Assembly: GCA_022766515.1 (NCBI GenBank)
Contig: JALEPA010000246.1
Location: 1 to 38,968 of the forward strand
Reading direction: 5' to 3'
Source of the DNA: Lachnospiraceae bacterium
GTDB taxonomy: Bacteria > Bacillota > Clostridia > Lachnospirales > Lachnospiraceae
Length of the DNA: 38,968 bases
The notes under the pieces were generated by a model. That model was not told the origin of the DNA and ran no database searches. It saw only the letters and a list, made by a program, of their open reading frames with translations. Each line of letters starts with the position of its first letter. The first letter of the stretch is position 1. Of this stretch, positions 18,354 to 28,035 are shown piece after piece. The translations under genes were made by a program, and so were the position numbers.

Positions 18354-18380
18354 TTGACCGGGAATGGAGGAACAAAGATT

Positions 18381-19640
18381 ATGGGAATGACGATTGGAGA
18401 AAAAATTATTGCCAGAGCGGCAGGCGTGGAAGAAGTAAAGCCAAATGATATACATACTGTGACATTGGATCGCATGATGAGTAACGATGGTACGACACAT
18501 CTTACGGTGGATATGTATCACAATCAGTTAAAGCATCCACATATTGCAGATAAGGACAAGGTTGTCTTTATCATGGATCATAATGTGCCTGCAGAGAATC
18601 CAAAGACAGCAGAGGCGCATAAAAAGATGCGTAATTTTGCGAAAGAGAATGGCATTAAATTGTATGAAGGACAGGGTGTCTGCCATCAGATCATGATGGA
18701 AGATTATGTATGTCCGGGAGAATTGATCTTTGGAGCAGATTCACATACGACAACTTATGGAGCACTTGGTGCATTTGGTACCGGTGTCGGCTGCACGGAC
18801 TTTTTGTATGCCATGACAACAGGTACTTCCTGGGTGATGGTACCGGAGACGATCCGTTTTAATCTGCATGGAAAGCTTCGTGAGGGTGTTTATGCCAGAG
18901 ATCTGATCCTGACGATCATTGGTGACATCGGAGCTAACGGTGCCAACTATAAGATCATGGAGTTTGCAGGGGATGGTGCACATGGTCTTAGCATTGACGA
19001 AAGAATCGTACTGTGCAATCTGACGGTAGAGGCTGGTGCAAAAGCAGGTATCGTAGATCCTGATGAGAAAGTAGTGGAATATTGCAAGCAGCATGGCCGT
19101 GAAGCAGTGCATATGTATCACAGTGATGAGGATGCAACATTTGCTGCTGTATATGAATATGACTTAGACAAGATCGAGCCGGTCGTTGTTCGTCCGGATT
19201 TTGTAGATAATTTTGCAACATTGCGTGAAGTGAAAGAAGAAAAGATCGCGATCGATCAGGCGTTTGTCGGATCTTGTAACAACGGTCGTCTGTGTGACCT
19301 TCGTGCGGCAGCAGAAGTCGTAAAGGGCAAAAAGATTGCGGATACCGTGCGCTTTCTTGTAGCACCGGCATCAAAAGATGTTTACATTCAGGCATTGGAA
19401 GAAGGAATCATTACGACATTGATGGAGGCAGGAGCCATGATCATGAATGCCAACTGCTCGGTTTGCTGGGGAAGCTGCCAGGGTGTGATCGGTGAAAATG
19501 AGGTGCTGATCTCTACAGGAACGCGTAATTTCAAGGGCCGCTCCGGACATCCAAGTTCAAAAGTTTATATGGCAAGTGCTGCCACAGTAGCAGCAAGTGC
19601 CGTAGCAGGTTACATTACCGGCGCAGCAGATATTCAATAG
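18381..19640 (+). CDS. leuC: Isopropylmalate isomerase-family large subunit (LeuC-like, aconitase superfamily), paralog 1
   Basis: FGADSHTTTYGALGAFGTGVG, FVGSCNNGRL, NCSVCWGSCQG: the three Cys [4Fe-4S] ligands are present. Confidence 0.9.
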   Translation: MGMTIGEKIIARAAGVEEVKPNDIHTVTLDRMMSNDGTTHLTVDMYHNQLKHPHIADKDKVVFIMDHNVPAENPKTAEAHKKMRNFAKENGIKLYEGQGVCHQIMMEDYVCPGELIFGADSHTTTYGALGAFGTGVGCTDFLYAMTTGTSWVMVPETIRFNLHGKLREGVYARDLILTIIGDIGANGANYKIMEFAGDGAHGLSIDERIVLCNLTVEAGAKAGIVDPDEKVVEYCKQHGREAVHMYHSDEDATFAAVYEYDLDKIEPVVVRPDFVDNFATLREVKEEKIAIDQAFVGSCNNGRLCDLRAAAEVVKGKKIADTVRFLVAPASKDVYIQALEEGIITTLMEAGAMIMNANCSVCWGSCQGVIGENEVLISTGTRNFKGRSGHPSSKVYMASAATVAASAVAGYITGAADIQ

Positions 19641-19670
19641 AAGAGCATAAGAGAGAAAGGATGAGTCAAC

Positions 19671-20162
19671 ATGGAACAATTTACAGGAAAAGTCTGGGTA
19701 CTTGGTGATGATATTGATACCGATATTATCATTCCGACGGAATATTTGGCACTGCCAACCGTAGAAGATATGAAACAATATGGTTTTTCACCACTTCGTC
19801 CGGAATTGGCATCGCAGATCTCTGAGGGAGACATTATCGTTGCAGGCAAAAACTTTGGCTGTGGATCCAGCCGCGAGCAGGCACCGGAGATCATCAAAGC
19901 GTTAAAGGTCAAATGTGTGATCGCCAAATCTTATGCACGAATTTTCTTCCGTAATTCTATCAACAACGGATTGCTGCTGATCGAAAACAGCGACATTCAG
20001 GATGTGGTAAAAGAAGGAGACGAGATAACGGTTCGCTTGGGAGAGTCCATTGAACATCAGGGAAAATCCTATAAGATCGGCAGTCTGCCACAAAATCTTA
20101 TGGACATCATCAATGCGGGTGGTCTGGTGAAGGCAATGCAGAAGCGCAACGGCTTATTATAG
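19671..20162 (+). CDS. leuD: Isopropylmalate isomerase-family small subunit (LeuD-like), paralog 2
   Basis: LGDDIDTDIIIPTEYLALPT, GKNFGCGSSREQAPEIIKALKVKCVIAKSYARIFFRNSINNGLLLIE. Confidence 0.9.
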   Translation: MEQFTGKVWVLGDDIDTDIIIPTEYLALPTVEDMKQYGFSPLRPELASQISEGDIIVAGKNFGCGSSREQAPEIIKALKVKCVIAKSYARIFFRNSINNGLLLIENSDIQDVVKEGDEITVRLGESIEHQGKSYKIGSLPQNLMDIINAGGLVKAMQKRNGLL

Positions 20163-20175
20163 GAGGATGAGAACA

Positions 20176-21423
20176 GTGGCACATACTTTAATTGAAAAAA
20201 TTATTATGAAAAATACGGGAAAGGAAACGGTAACACCGGGAGATATCGTAACGGTGAATGTTGACCGTGTCATGATCCATGACATCTTTATCCCGTTTGT
20301 AGCAGAAAAATTCGAGGAAATGGGATTTACCAAGCTTTGGGATCCGGATAAGGTCGTTTTGATCTACGATCACTTAGTTCCAACCAGTGCGGTAGAAGAT
20401 GTTCGTCATTTTAAGATCGGTGATGCGTTTGCTGCCAAGTATGGTCTGAAAAATGTACACCGCAGTGATGGAATCTGTCATCAGCTTATGACAGAGGCAG
20501 GATATGCCAAGCCCGGCAACATTGTTTTTGGAACAGATTCCCATACAACGACTTACGGATGTGTTGGATGTTTCTCTTCCGGTATCGGATATACAGAGAT
20601 GGCATCCATCCTTGGAACGGGAGAGATGTGGATTCGTGTGCCGGAGACGATCAAAGTGGTCATCAACGGTACTTTGCCGGACAATGTATATGCTAAAGAT
20701 GTGATCCTTCGTCTGTTAGGAGATCTGCGAGCAGATGGTGCGACCTATAAGGCATTGGAGATCAGTGGTTCTACAGTGGATCAGATGAGTGTTGCCTCTC
20801 GTATGACCATTTCTAATATGGCGATCGAGGCAGGAGCCAAAGCTTGTCTGTTCAAACCGGATGAGAAGACTTGTGAATACTCACAGGTAGAGCTCTCGGA
20901 TGTAGACTGGATCTATGGAGATGAGGATGCGACTTATTGCAAAGTCATGGAATATCAGGCAGAGGAATTGCAGCCGGTATGTGCCTGCCCATCACAGGTT
21001 GACAACATCAAAGAGGTGAAAGAGATTGCCGGAACAAAGATCGATCAGGTATTTATCGGTTCCTGCACAAATGGACGATTAGAGGACTTGAAGGTGGCTG
21101 CGGACATCCTTAAGGGACATCAGGTGGCATGCAAATGTATTGTTACTCCGGCAAGCCGTAAAATTTATATGGAAGCGATCGAAAAAGGTTATATGAAGAC
21201 ATTGGCGGAGGCCGGATGTATCATTACACAGCCGGGTTGTGGACTTTGCTGTGGCCGTGCCGGTGGTATTTTGACGGACGGAGAAAAGGTATTGGCAACC
21301 AACAACCGTAATTTCCTTGGCCGTATGGGAACTTCTAAGGTTGGCATTTATCTTGGTTCGCCTGCAACAGCGGCAACTTCTGCGCTGACTGCAACGATCA
21401 CGATACCACAGGCAGGATGCTAA
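20176..21423 (+). CDS. leuC: Isopropylmalate isomerase-family large subunit (LeuC-like), paralog 2
   Basis: FGTDSHTTTYGCVGCFSSGIGYTEMA, FIGSCTNGRL, GCGLCCGRAGG. GTG start at 20176 spaced from AGGAGG (20161-20166); alternative ATG 20167. Confidence 0.9.
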   Translation: MAHTLIEKIIMKNTGKETVTPGDIVTVNVDRVMIHDIFIPFVAEKFEEMGFTKLWDPDKVVLIYDHLVPTSAVEDVRHFKIGDAFAAKYGLKNVHRSDGICHQLMTEAGYAKPGNIVFGTDSHTTTYGCVGCFSSGIGYTEMASILGTGEMWIRVPETIKVVINGTLPDNVYAKDVILRLLGDLRADGATYKALEISGSTVDQMSVASRMTISNMAIEAGAKACLFKPDEKTCEYSQVELSDVDWIYGDEDATYCKVMEYQAEELQPVCACPSQVDNIKEVKEIAGTKIDQVFIGSCTNGRLEDLKVAADILKGHQVACKCIVTPASRKIYMEAIEKGYMKTLAEAGCIITQPGCGLCCGRAGGILTDGEKVLATNNRNFLGRMGTSKVGIYLGSPATAATSALTATITIPQAGC

Positions 21424-21614
21424 TACCGTGTCGTGAGACGGTGAAAGAGTTCTAATGAGAGATTGTCTGATCCTAGAGAATACAAAGTAGAGGAAACAAA
21501 AAAATGGCTCTGATTTGACACAATTCGCTTTTATCATAAACCGTGCGCAGAGGAGAGAAAAATGCGCGAGAAAGTAAAAAAGTACAACGAAGACGAGAAA
21601 GAAGGAAAAGAGAA

Positions 21615-24600
21615 ATGAAATTAGGTGGTTTGAGTAAAAAGTTCATGGCAGGGATGCTATCGCTGTCCATGACAGTGGGTATGCTCACAGGCGTGGGGCT
21701 TGTGGATAGCAAAGAGGCGCAGGCGGCAGACACCGCAGACTTGCGTCTTATGTTCACTTCTGACATACACGGTCAGGTGACGACAGAAGATTATGAGACG
21801 GGAAGAATCTATACAGAGGGAGGCCTTTCCCGTACAGCAACCTTGATCAAGCAGGCGAAGGCAGAAGTGAATTCTGCCAATTCGCTTCTGTTTGACTTAG
21901 GTGATTCGTTATACGACTATACCACAGATTATATTTATGAATCTAACAGCAATGCGATCCAGCCGATCTACACAGCAATGTCTAAGCTGGGGTACGATGC
22001 GGTTACTTTGGGAAATCATGATTTTGACTACGATCTGAATTACATCAAGAAGCAGTTGACCGGATCGGGAATGGCAGGAAAAGTCGTGCTGTCCAATGTC
22101 ACGGATGCCAATACCGGAGCGCATATCTGGGCAGAAAATAAAATTATCACCAAAAACTTGAAGACAGCGTCAGGACAGACGATTTCTGTCAAGGTAGGCT
22201 TGATCGGTGAGACCGTTCCTACCTTATCCAAAAAGAGAACCAGTTATAAAGGTGTTTTGAATGGGGAAGATATTGTGGCGAATGTCAAAGCGCAGGTGCC
22301 AAAGCTGCAGAAGCAGGGGGCAGACATTATCGTGGTATTGGCTCACTCCGGTGTGGGTGAGGAAAAACCGGCGGAACTGGATGCCAACACCGGCTATGCG
22401 TTGACAAAGATCACGGGTGTGGATGCCGTGCTTTGTGGACATTTACATACGGATTTTCCGAATACTAAGGGGGAAGAGACAAAGTTTGACAATCTTCCGG
22501 GTGTGAATCTGAAGACGGGACTGGTCAATGGCAAGCCATTGGTACAGATCCAAAATCGCGGTGCCAGCTTGGGCGTGGTTGATCTGAATGTATCCAAGAG
22601 CGGAAATAAAGTGTCCGTTGCGAGCAGCTCGACTGATATTCGTAAAGTAACAGCGAATACGGAAGTTAATCAGACGATCAATGGTGCACTTGGCAGTTGG
22701 TCAAAGACCTTCTTGGCAGATTGCAGCCAGATCTTAAGTGAGGTAGACGGAAGTACACAGTTGCAAAATTATTTTGGAACGATGGAAGATTCCGATGCCA
22801 TCCAGCTGCTCAATACGATCAAGATCAGTTATGGATTGCGCTATATCAATACGAAAAAACCAGAATATAAAAATTATCCTGTCGTTGCAGCATCTTCTTA
22901 TCTGAAATATGGCTCCAGTGATGGAGATGATTATGTTGATATTCAGGATGAATTTAAGAAATCAAATATGTATGATCTCGTTAATTACCGTACGGGATTG
23001 TATCTGTATGAAATGACCGGAGCACAGATCCGCACATGGCTGGAGTGGACGGCAGGCTGTTATGAGCAGGCAGGTAAGAACCTGATTCAGAAAGAGGACA
23101 ATAGCTCCAATGTGGCGACACCGTCTGCGTTAGAAGTGCAAAAACAGGATACGACACTCAAGCAGCTGCCATCGCTAGATGATATATTAGATTATGATTC
23201 CAGCAAACCATTTCAGTTTACTTTGCAGACGGATTATCTGGAAGACTGGTCCAAATTCTTTGTATTCGATGGATTGGAATACCAGATCGATACAAGAGTG
23301 GCACCATGTTATGATGAAGACGGCAACAAGATCAACAATACTAAGCGAGTGACTTCTTTGACCAGAAATGGTAAAGCGATCAAAGATACGGATAAGTTTG
23401 TTGTGATGTGTCATCGCCTTCCGGACAATACTTTATTTAAGACGATGAATCCAAAGAAGATCATCAGTACCAGTACGGAAACTTATCGTGCCTATATTCA
23501 GGACTACATTGAGAAGATCTCTATGACGGGTACGATCAAGCCAATGCAGGACGATAACTGGGGCGTTACTTACACAGATGATTATAATTATCTGCTTCAG
23601 AGCAGTGCCAAAGCAGAACGGTATGTAGGCAGCAAAAAATGGCTGGTACAGTCGTTAGGCGGTGGAGACAGCTATAAATATTATCTGGCAAATCCATCCA
23701 AGAAAGCGACAACGGATACAACGGGTCCTTGTCTGAGCACAGTTATTAAGGATGAGAGCGAGACGAATAAAACGGTTGCCGTATTGATCCAGGCAACAGA
23801 TAAATCCGGTATTGCTTCCATTCGTTATGCAGAAGGAAAATATAGTGCGTCCAATGCGGTATGGAAGACGGCAACGAAATTGACAGGTAATGTATTGAAT
23901 TGTGCCAAGAACGAGGTGTACAGCATTTGTGCAACAGACGGCAAGGGCAACAATACGGTCAACTATGTAAAGATTACAAACATCAATAAGAGCATGTTAG
24001 CAGCACCGGTGGTCGATACTTATACGAACCGTAAGACATCGATCACCGGAAAAGCAGAGGCAGGAGTTGTTGTTTACTTCAAGATCGAAGGCGGTAAAAC
24101 CTACTCAACGACAGCAACTTCTAAGGGAACTTTCTCTTATAAACTGCCACCGCAGAAGGCAGGAACCCGTATTTTCGTTTATGTAGTCGACAGCAAGGGT
24201 ATGACAAGTGCCCGTACGATCGTGACGGTAAAACGAACCGGTCCAAACAAGCCAAAGCTGAGCAAAGTGTATACCAACAAAAAGACAGTTACGGGAAATG
24301 TCAACGATACCTATGCTTATCCAATGGTTTTGGTCGGTGGAAAGAAAATTTATGTGCCAAATGCCAATGTCAAAGCATTGTACAAAAAATCGACTTATTA
24401 CAAGAAAAAATATAAAGTAGTAGTCGGTCGATTTACCTTGTCTAACTCCGGAAAATTCACATTGACTCTGCCGGATTATTTAAAAGCAAAGACAACCGTA
24501 GAATTAAAAACAGTAGATGCGGTCGCTCGTGCAAGTCTGGCAACACATGTGAATGTAACGCAGGCAAAACCGGTACTTCCTACGGTGGGAAGTGTCAGCA

Positions 24601-25118
24601 ACATGACAAAGACGGTAAAGGTATATACCAAAGAGAAGTGCACGAAGGCTGGAGTTAAGATCGGCAAGAAGACGTATACGGCTACAAAGGCATCTTACAA
24701 CAAGAAGAGCAAAAAATACTGCTTTAAGGTAAAGACCGGCCGTAAAAATTCCAATCAGTTGATGAAGATCTATGTGGTCAATGCAAAGGGTCGAAGCAAA
24801 GTGGTAAAACTTTATCCAAAGCAGAAAGCACCGGATGTGCCAACGATCACAAAGGCAAAGATCGGTTCTAAGAAAGTGACCGGAAAAGTAACGGCAGCGG
24901 CACTTGCGGCACCAAAAGGCAAGGTCGCAACGATCGCGAACACGAAGACAAAAGTCGTACTTACTTTGAACGGCAAAAAATACAAAGGCAAGATCAAAGC
25001 AGATGGAACCTTTGTCATCAAAACACCAAAACTGGAAAAAGGTGATAAATTTACGATCATCGCCAGCAATCGACTCGGAAAAAGCAAAGCCAAAAAGGGT
25101 TCTGCTAAGAAAAAATAA
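21615..25118 (+). CDS. Secreted 5'-nucleotidase/2',3'-cyclic phosphodiesterase-like metallophosphoesterase with C-terminal Ig-like repeats
   Basis: Signal peptide MKLGGLSKKFMAGMLSLSMTVGMLTGVGLVDSKEAQAAD; LRLMFTSDIHGQV, LFDLGDSL, VTLGNHDFDYD, IVVLAHSGVGEE, VDAVLCGHLHTDFPN metallophosphoesterase motifs; tandem Ig-like modules (TGKAEAGVVVYFKIEGGKTYSTTATSKGTFSYKLP) and a lysine-rich C-terminus. No LPXTG seen. Confidence 0.92.
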   Translation: MKLGGLSKKFMAGMLSLSMTVGMLTGVGLVDSKEAQAADTADLRLMFTSDIHGQVTTEDYETGRIYTEGGLSRTATLIKQAKAEVNSANSLLFDLGDSLYDYTTDYIYESNSNAIQPIYTAMSKLGYDAVTLGNHDFDYDLNYIKKQLTGSGMAGKVVLSNVTDANTGAHIWAENKIITKNLKTASGQTISVKVGLIGETVPTLSKKRTSYKGVLNGEDIVANVKAQVPKLQKQGADIIVVLAHSGVGEEKPAELDANTGYALTKITGVDAVLCGHLHTDFPNTKGEETKFDNLPGVNLKTGLVNGKPLVQIQNRGASLGVVDLNVSKSGNKVSVASSSTDIRKVTANTEVNQTINGALGSWSKTFLADCSQILSEVDGSTQLQNYFGTMEDSDAIQLLNTIKISYGLRYINTKKPEYKNYPVVAASSYLKYGSSDGDDYVDIQDEFKKSNMYDLVNYRTGLYLYEMTGAQIRTWLEWTAGCYEQAGKNLIQKEDNSSNVATPSALEVQKQDTTLKQLPSLDDILDYDSSKPFQFTLQTDYLEDWSKFFVFDGLEYQIDTRVAPCYDEDGNKINNTKRVTSLTRNGKAIKDTDKFVVMCHRLPDNTLFKTMNPKKIISTSTETYRAYIQDYIEKISMTGTIKPMQDDNWGVTYTDDYNYLLQSSAKAERYVGSKKWLVQSLGGGDSYKYYLANPSKKATTDTTGPCLSTVIKDESETNKTVAVLIQATDKSGIASIRYAEGKYSASNAVWKTATKLTGNVLNCAKNEVYSICATDGKGNNTVNYVKITNINKSMLAAPVVDTYTNRKTSITGKAEAGVVVYFKIEGGKTYSTTATSKGTFSYKLPPQKAGTRIFVYVVDSKGMTSARTIVTVKRTGPNKPKLSKVYTNKKTVTGNVNDTYAYPMVLVGGKKIYVPNANVKALYKKSTYYKKKYKVVVGRFTLSNSGKFTLTLPDYLKAKTTVELKTVDAVARASLATHVNVTQAKPVLPTVGSVSNMTKTVKVYTKEKCTKAGVKIGKKTYTATKASYNKKSKKYCFKVKTGRKNSNQLMKIYVVNAKGRSKVVKLYPKQKAPDVPTITKAKIGSKKVTGKVTAAALAAPKGKVATIANTKTKVVLTLNGKKYKGKIKADGTFVIKTPKLEKGDKFTIIASNRLGKSKAKKGSAKKK

Positions 25119-25157
25119 AGTTTAGAACAAGAGGGAAGCGTGACCTGGAAAACAAAC

Positions 25158-25187
25158 TGGACAAAAAACGAGGGGTTGTAGTATAAT
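25158..25187 (+). promoter_or_regulatory. Predicted promoter of the surface glycopolymer operon
   Basis: TGGACA (25158-25163), 18-nt spacer, perfect TATAAT (25182-25187). Confidence 0.6.
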
Positions 25188-25198
25188 ATATGGTTAGT

Positions 25199-25239
25199 AT
25201 GGTCTGCTTATGCGTACACGCAGCATACAGCAGGCCATT
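25199..25239 (+). other. Strong 5'-leader hairpin just downstream of the predicted start site
   Basis: ATGGTCTGC-t-TATGC-loop-GCATA-ca-GCAGGCCAT: 9 + 5 bp stem with one G-U and a small internal loop. Confidence 0.6.
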
Positions 25240-25340
25240 TACTGATTTTGGACAACTGATCGTATGGTAGGGCAATAAGCTGTCAATTTCCATACAGTTA
25301 AGAGAAGTGTAGAGTGAAGCGTGTAGAAATGAGGAATATA

Positions 25341-28013
25341 ATGGAAAATTACCAGTTTAAGTTTTCAGTAATTATCCCAGTATATGATGTAGAAGAATAT
25401 TTAGAGGAGACCGTGCAGTCAGTCATTGACCAGAGCATTGGCTTTGAAAAGAATATCCAGATCATTTTAGTAAATGATGGAAGCCCGGATCGCAGCGGGG
25501 AGATATGTGAGAAATATCAAGAAAAATACCCGGAAAATATTGTATATGTAGAACAAAAAAATGCAGGCGTCAGTGTGGCTAGAAATAAAGGCATGGAGTA
25601 TGCGACCGGAGAGATCGTCAATTTCCTGGATTCCGATGACAAATGGAGTAAGCACACTTTCCGTAATGTCTACAAATGTTTCCGCAAATATGGGGAGGAG
25701 ATTGACATTGTTGCCTGCCGTATCAAATATTTTGAGGGAAAAGATACTTATCATGTCCTGGATTATAAATTCAAGGAAAATAAATTGGTAGATATAGAAG
25801 AGGATTATGATTTCATTCAGCTTAGTATGGCAACTACTTTTGTCCGTGCGGCAGCAATGAAAAATAGACAGTTTGATTCCAGGATCCGTTATGGTGAGGA
25901 CTGTCTGTTAATGAATACGATCCTGTTTGACAAGTGTAAATATGCGGTATTAAGAGATGCGGTATATTATTATCGTATGCGTGCGACCGGTAGTTCGGCA
26001 ATGCAGAATACGATTTACCGAAAAACCTGGTACTTTGATACCGAAGAGCATGTATTTTTACAACTGATCCGTATGTCACAGGAGAAGTTTGGTCGTGTCC
26101 TGAAATATGTCCAGTATTTGGTCATGTATGATACCAAATGGAGACTTCGTTCCATTATCCCGGATGGGGTCTTGAGCGCAGAGGAGAAAGAGCGTTATAT
26201 GCAGATCCTGCAGGAGATTTTATCGAATGTAGGAGATGACATTATCACGGAGCAGAGAGACTGTATGAGTGCCCACTTCAAATTGGCGCTTGACCTCAAG
26301 TATCAAAAAGATACGATCGAAGATATGGTATATAACAATGGTTTGATCACTTTCCATGAGGAAAGAATGACCCATATCGCACGAAGAAGATTTTTGTCTC
26401 TTGATTTTGTTGACATGGAAGACGATTGCATGATCCTTACCGGACAGGCAGATTACTGGCTGCCGGACGAAGACTATAAGATTGCTTATGAGGATCAGGA
26501 TTTCCATAGATATTATGTGGAATTTTTCCCATTGCCATTTCGAGACCGTGTCGGTGTGACAGGCGTTTATAGCCGTGTTCGAGGTTATCGTGTGACGATT
26601 CCGCTGCAGGGAACGACGAAACTGCGTCCGGTCTTTGAGTATAAAGACGGACAGAGTAGCTATATGATGATCGCATATGGTAAATTTTCAAAATTGACAC
26701 ATCGCATGGATTCTTCTTATGGTATTTTTGATAATCGTATCATTCGTGCCAAGGGAAAATCCTTATATATCCGAAGAAAAACGAAGAAAAATTATCATCG
26801 TTTTGAACGGAAATATTGTATGGAATTGCTTCGCCAGAAGAGATTTCGTGCATGGTTTTACCGTTACGCGGTTCGTTTTTACAAAAAATTTCACAAGAAG
26901 AAATTGTGGCTGTTATCAGACCGTATCAATCTCGCGAGAGATAATGGTGAGGCGTTGTTTCGGTATTTGAATACGATCGATACACCGGATGTGGTCACCT
27001 ATTTTGACTTGGCAAAAAATTCCGAAGACTATGAGCGGATGCAGCAGTATGGTAAAGTAGTACCACATGACTCATTCCGTTATAAATTGTACTTTTTGGC
27101 AGCAGATAAGATCATTTCAGCGCACATTGATGAATATGTCATTCATGCGATGGGCTGGGATCGTGACTTCCTGAAAAATATGTACAATTTTGACTTTGTA
27201 TTTTTACAGCATGGATTGACCAAGGATGATCTGTCCGGCTGGGTAAACCGCTTTAACAAGAATATCAAATTATTCGTAACAGCGGCAAAACCGGAATGGA
27301 AATCTATTGTTGACGGCAATTATTTCTACACCGAAAAGGAAGTAAAGCTGACCGGATTTCCAAGGTTTGATAATTTAATCGCCTCCAAGCGCAAAAAGCA
27401 GATCATTATTTTGCCGACTTGGAGAAAAGGACTTGCCAATCCGATTGATGCAAAGACAGGACAGCGTATTTACAATCCTGCCTTTAAGAATTCTTCGTTT
27501 TTCAAGTTTTATAACAAACTGATCAACGATGAGCGGCTGCTTGCCTGCATGAAAGAGCATGGTTATGTCGGAAAATTCTGTCTGCATATCAATCATATTG
27601 AGCAGATCGGAGATTTTGAGGGCAATGATACGATCAAGATCCATGAAGGCAATCTGAATTACCAAAAGGAATTTGTGGAAAATGCCCTGATGGTGACGGA
27701 TTATTCCAGCGTGGCATTTGACTTTGCATATATGAAGAAAAGTCTGGTGTATGTACAGTTTGACCGGGAAGCATTTTTCGAGGGACAGACATATAACGAA
27801 GGCTATTTTGACTATGAAGAGGATGGATTTGGTCCTGTATGTCATGAGTATGAAGAGACCGTACAGGCGATGATCCGTGCGATCGAGCAGGATTGTGCAA
27901 TGGAAGAAGCGTATCAGAAGCGTGTAGACGACTTTTATTATAAGACAGACACGAATAACTGTAAGCGCGTTTATGAGGCGATTCTCCAGATAGATGAAGA
28001 GGAACAGGAGTAA
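25341..28013 (+). CDS. Bifunctional glycosyltransferase family 2 / CDP-glycerol glycerophosphotransferase (TagF-like) fusion
   Basis: N-terminus FSVIIPVYDVEEYLEETVQSVIDQS...LVNDGSPDRSGEICE...NFLDSDD is GT2. C-terminus VFLQHGLTKDDLSGW, VKLTGFPRFDNL, IIILPTWRKG, MVTDYSSVAFDFAYMKKSLVYVQFD is TagF-like. Confidence 0.92.
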   Translation: MENYQFKFSVIIPVYDVEEYLEETVQSVIDQSIGFEKNIQIILVNDGSPDRSGEICEKYQEKYPENIVYVEQKNAGVSVARNKGMEYATGEIVNFLDSDDKWSKHTFRNVYKCFRKYGEEIDIVACRIKYFEGKDTYHVLDYKFKENKLVDIEEDYDFIQLSMATTFVRAAAMKNRQFDSRIRYGEDCLLMNTILFDKCKYAVLRDAVYYYRMRATGSSAMQNTIYRKTWYFDTEEHVFLQLIRMSQEKFGRVLKYVQYLVMYDTKWRLRSIIPDGVLSAEEKERYMQILQEILSNVGDDIITEQRDCMSAHFKLALDLKYQKDTIEDMVYNNGLITFHEERMTHIARRRFLSLDFVDMEDDCMILTGQADYWLPDEDYKIAYEDQDFHRYYVEFFPLPFRDRVGVTGVYSRVRGYRVTIPLQGTTKLRPVFEYKDGQSSYMMIAYGKFSKLTHRMDSSYGIFDNRIIRAKGKSLYIRRKTKKNYHRFERKYCMELLRQKRFRAWFYRYAVRFYKKFHKKKLWLLSDRINLARDNGEALFRYLNTIDTPDVVTYFDLAKNSEDYERMQQYGKVVPHDSFRYKLYFLAADKIISAHIDEYVIHAMGWDRDFLKNMYNFDFVFLQHGLTKDDLSGWVNRFNKNIKLFVTAAKPEWKSIVDGNYFYTEKEVKLTGFPRFDNLIASKRKKQIIILPTWRKGLANPIDAKTGQRIYNPAFKNSSFFKFYNKLINDERLLACMKEHGYVGKFCLHINHIEQIGDFEGNDTIKIHEGNLNYQKEFVENALMVTDYSSVAFDFAYMKKSLVYVQFDREAFFEGQTYNEGYFDYEEDGFGPVCHEYEETVQAMIRAIEQDCAMEEAYQKRVDDFYYKTDTNNCKRVYEAILQIDEEEQE

Positions 28014-28035
28014 AGAATAAAGAAGGTACAGACAA

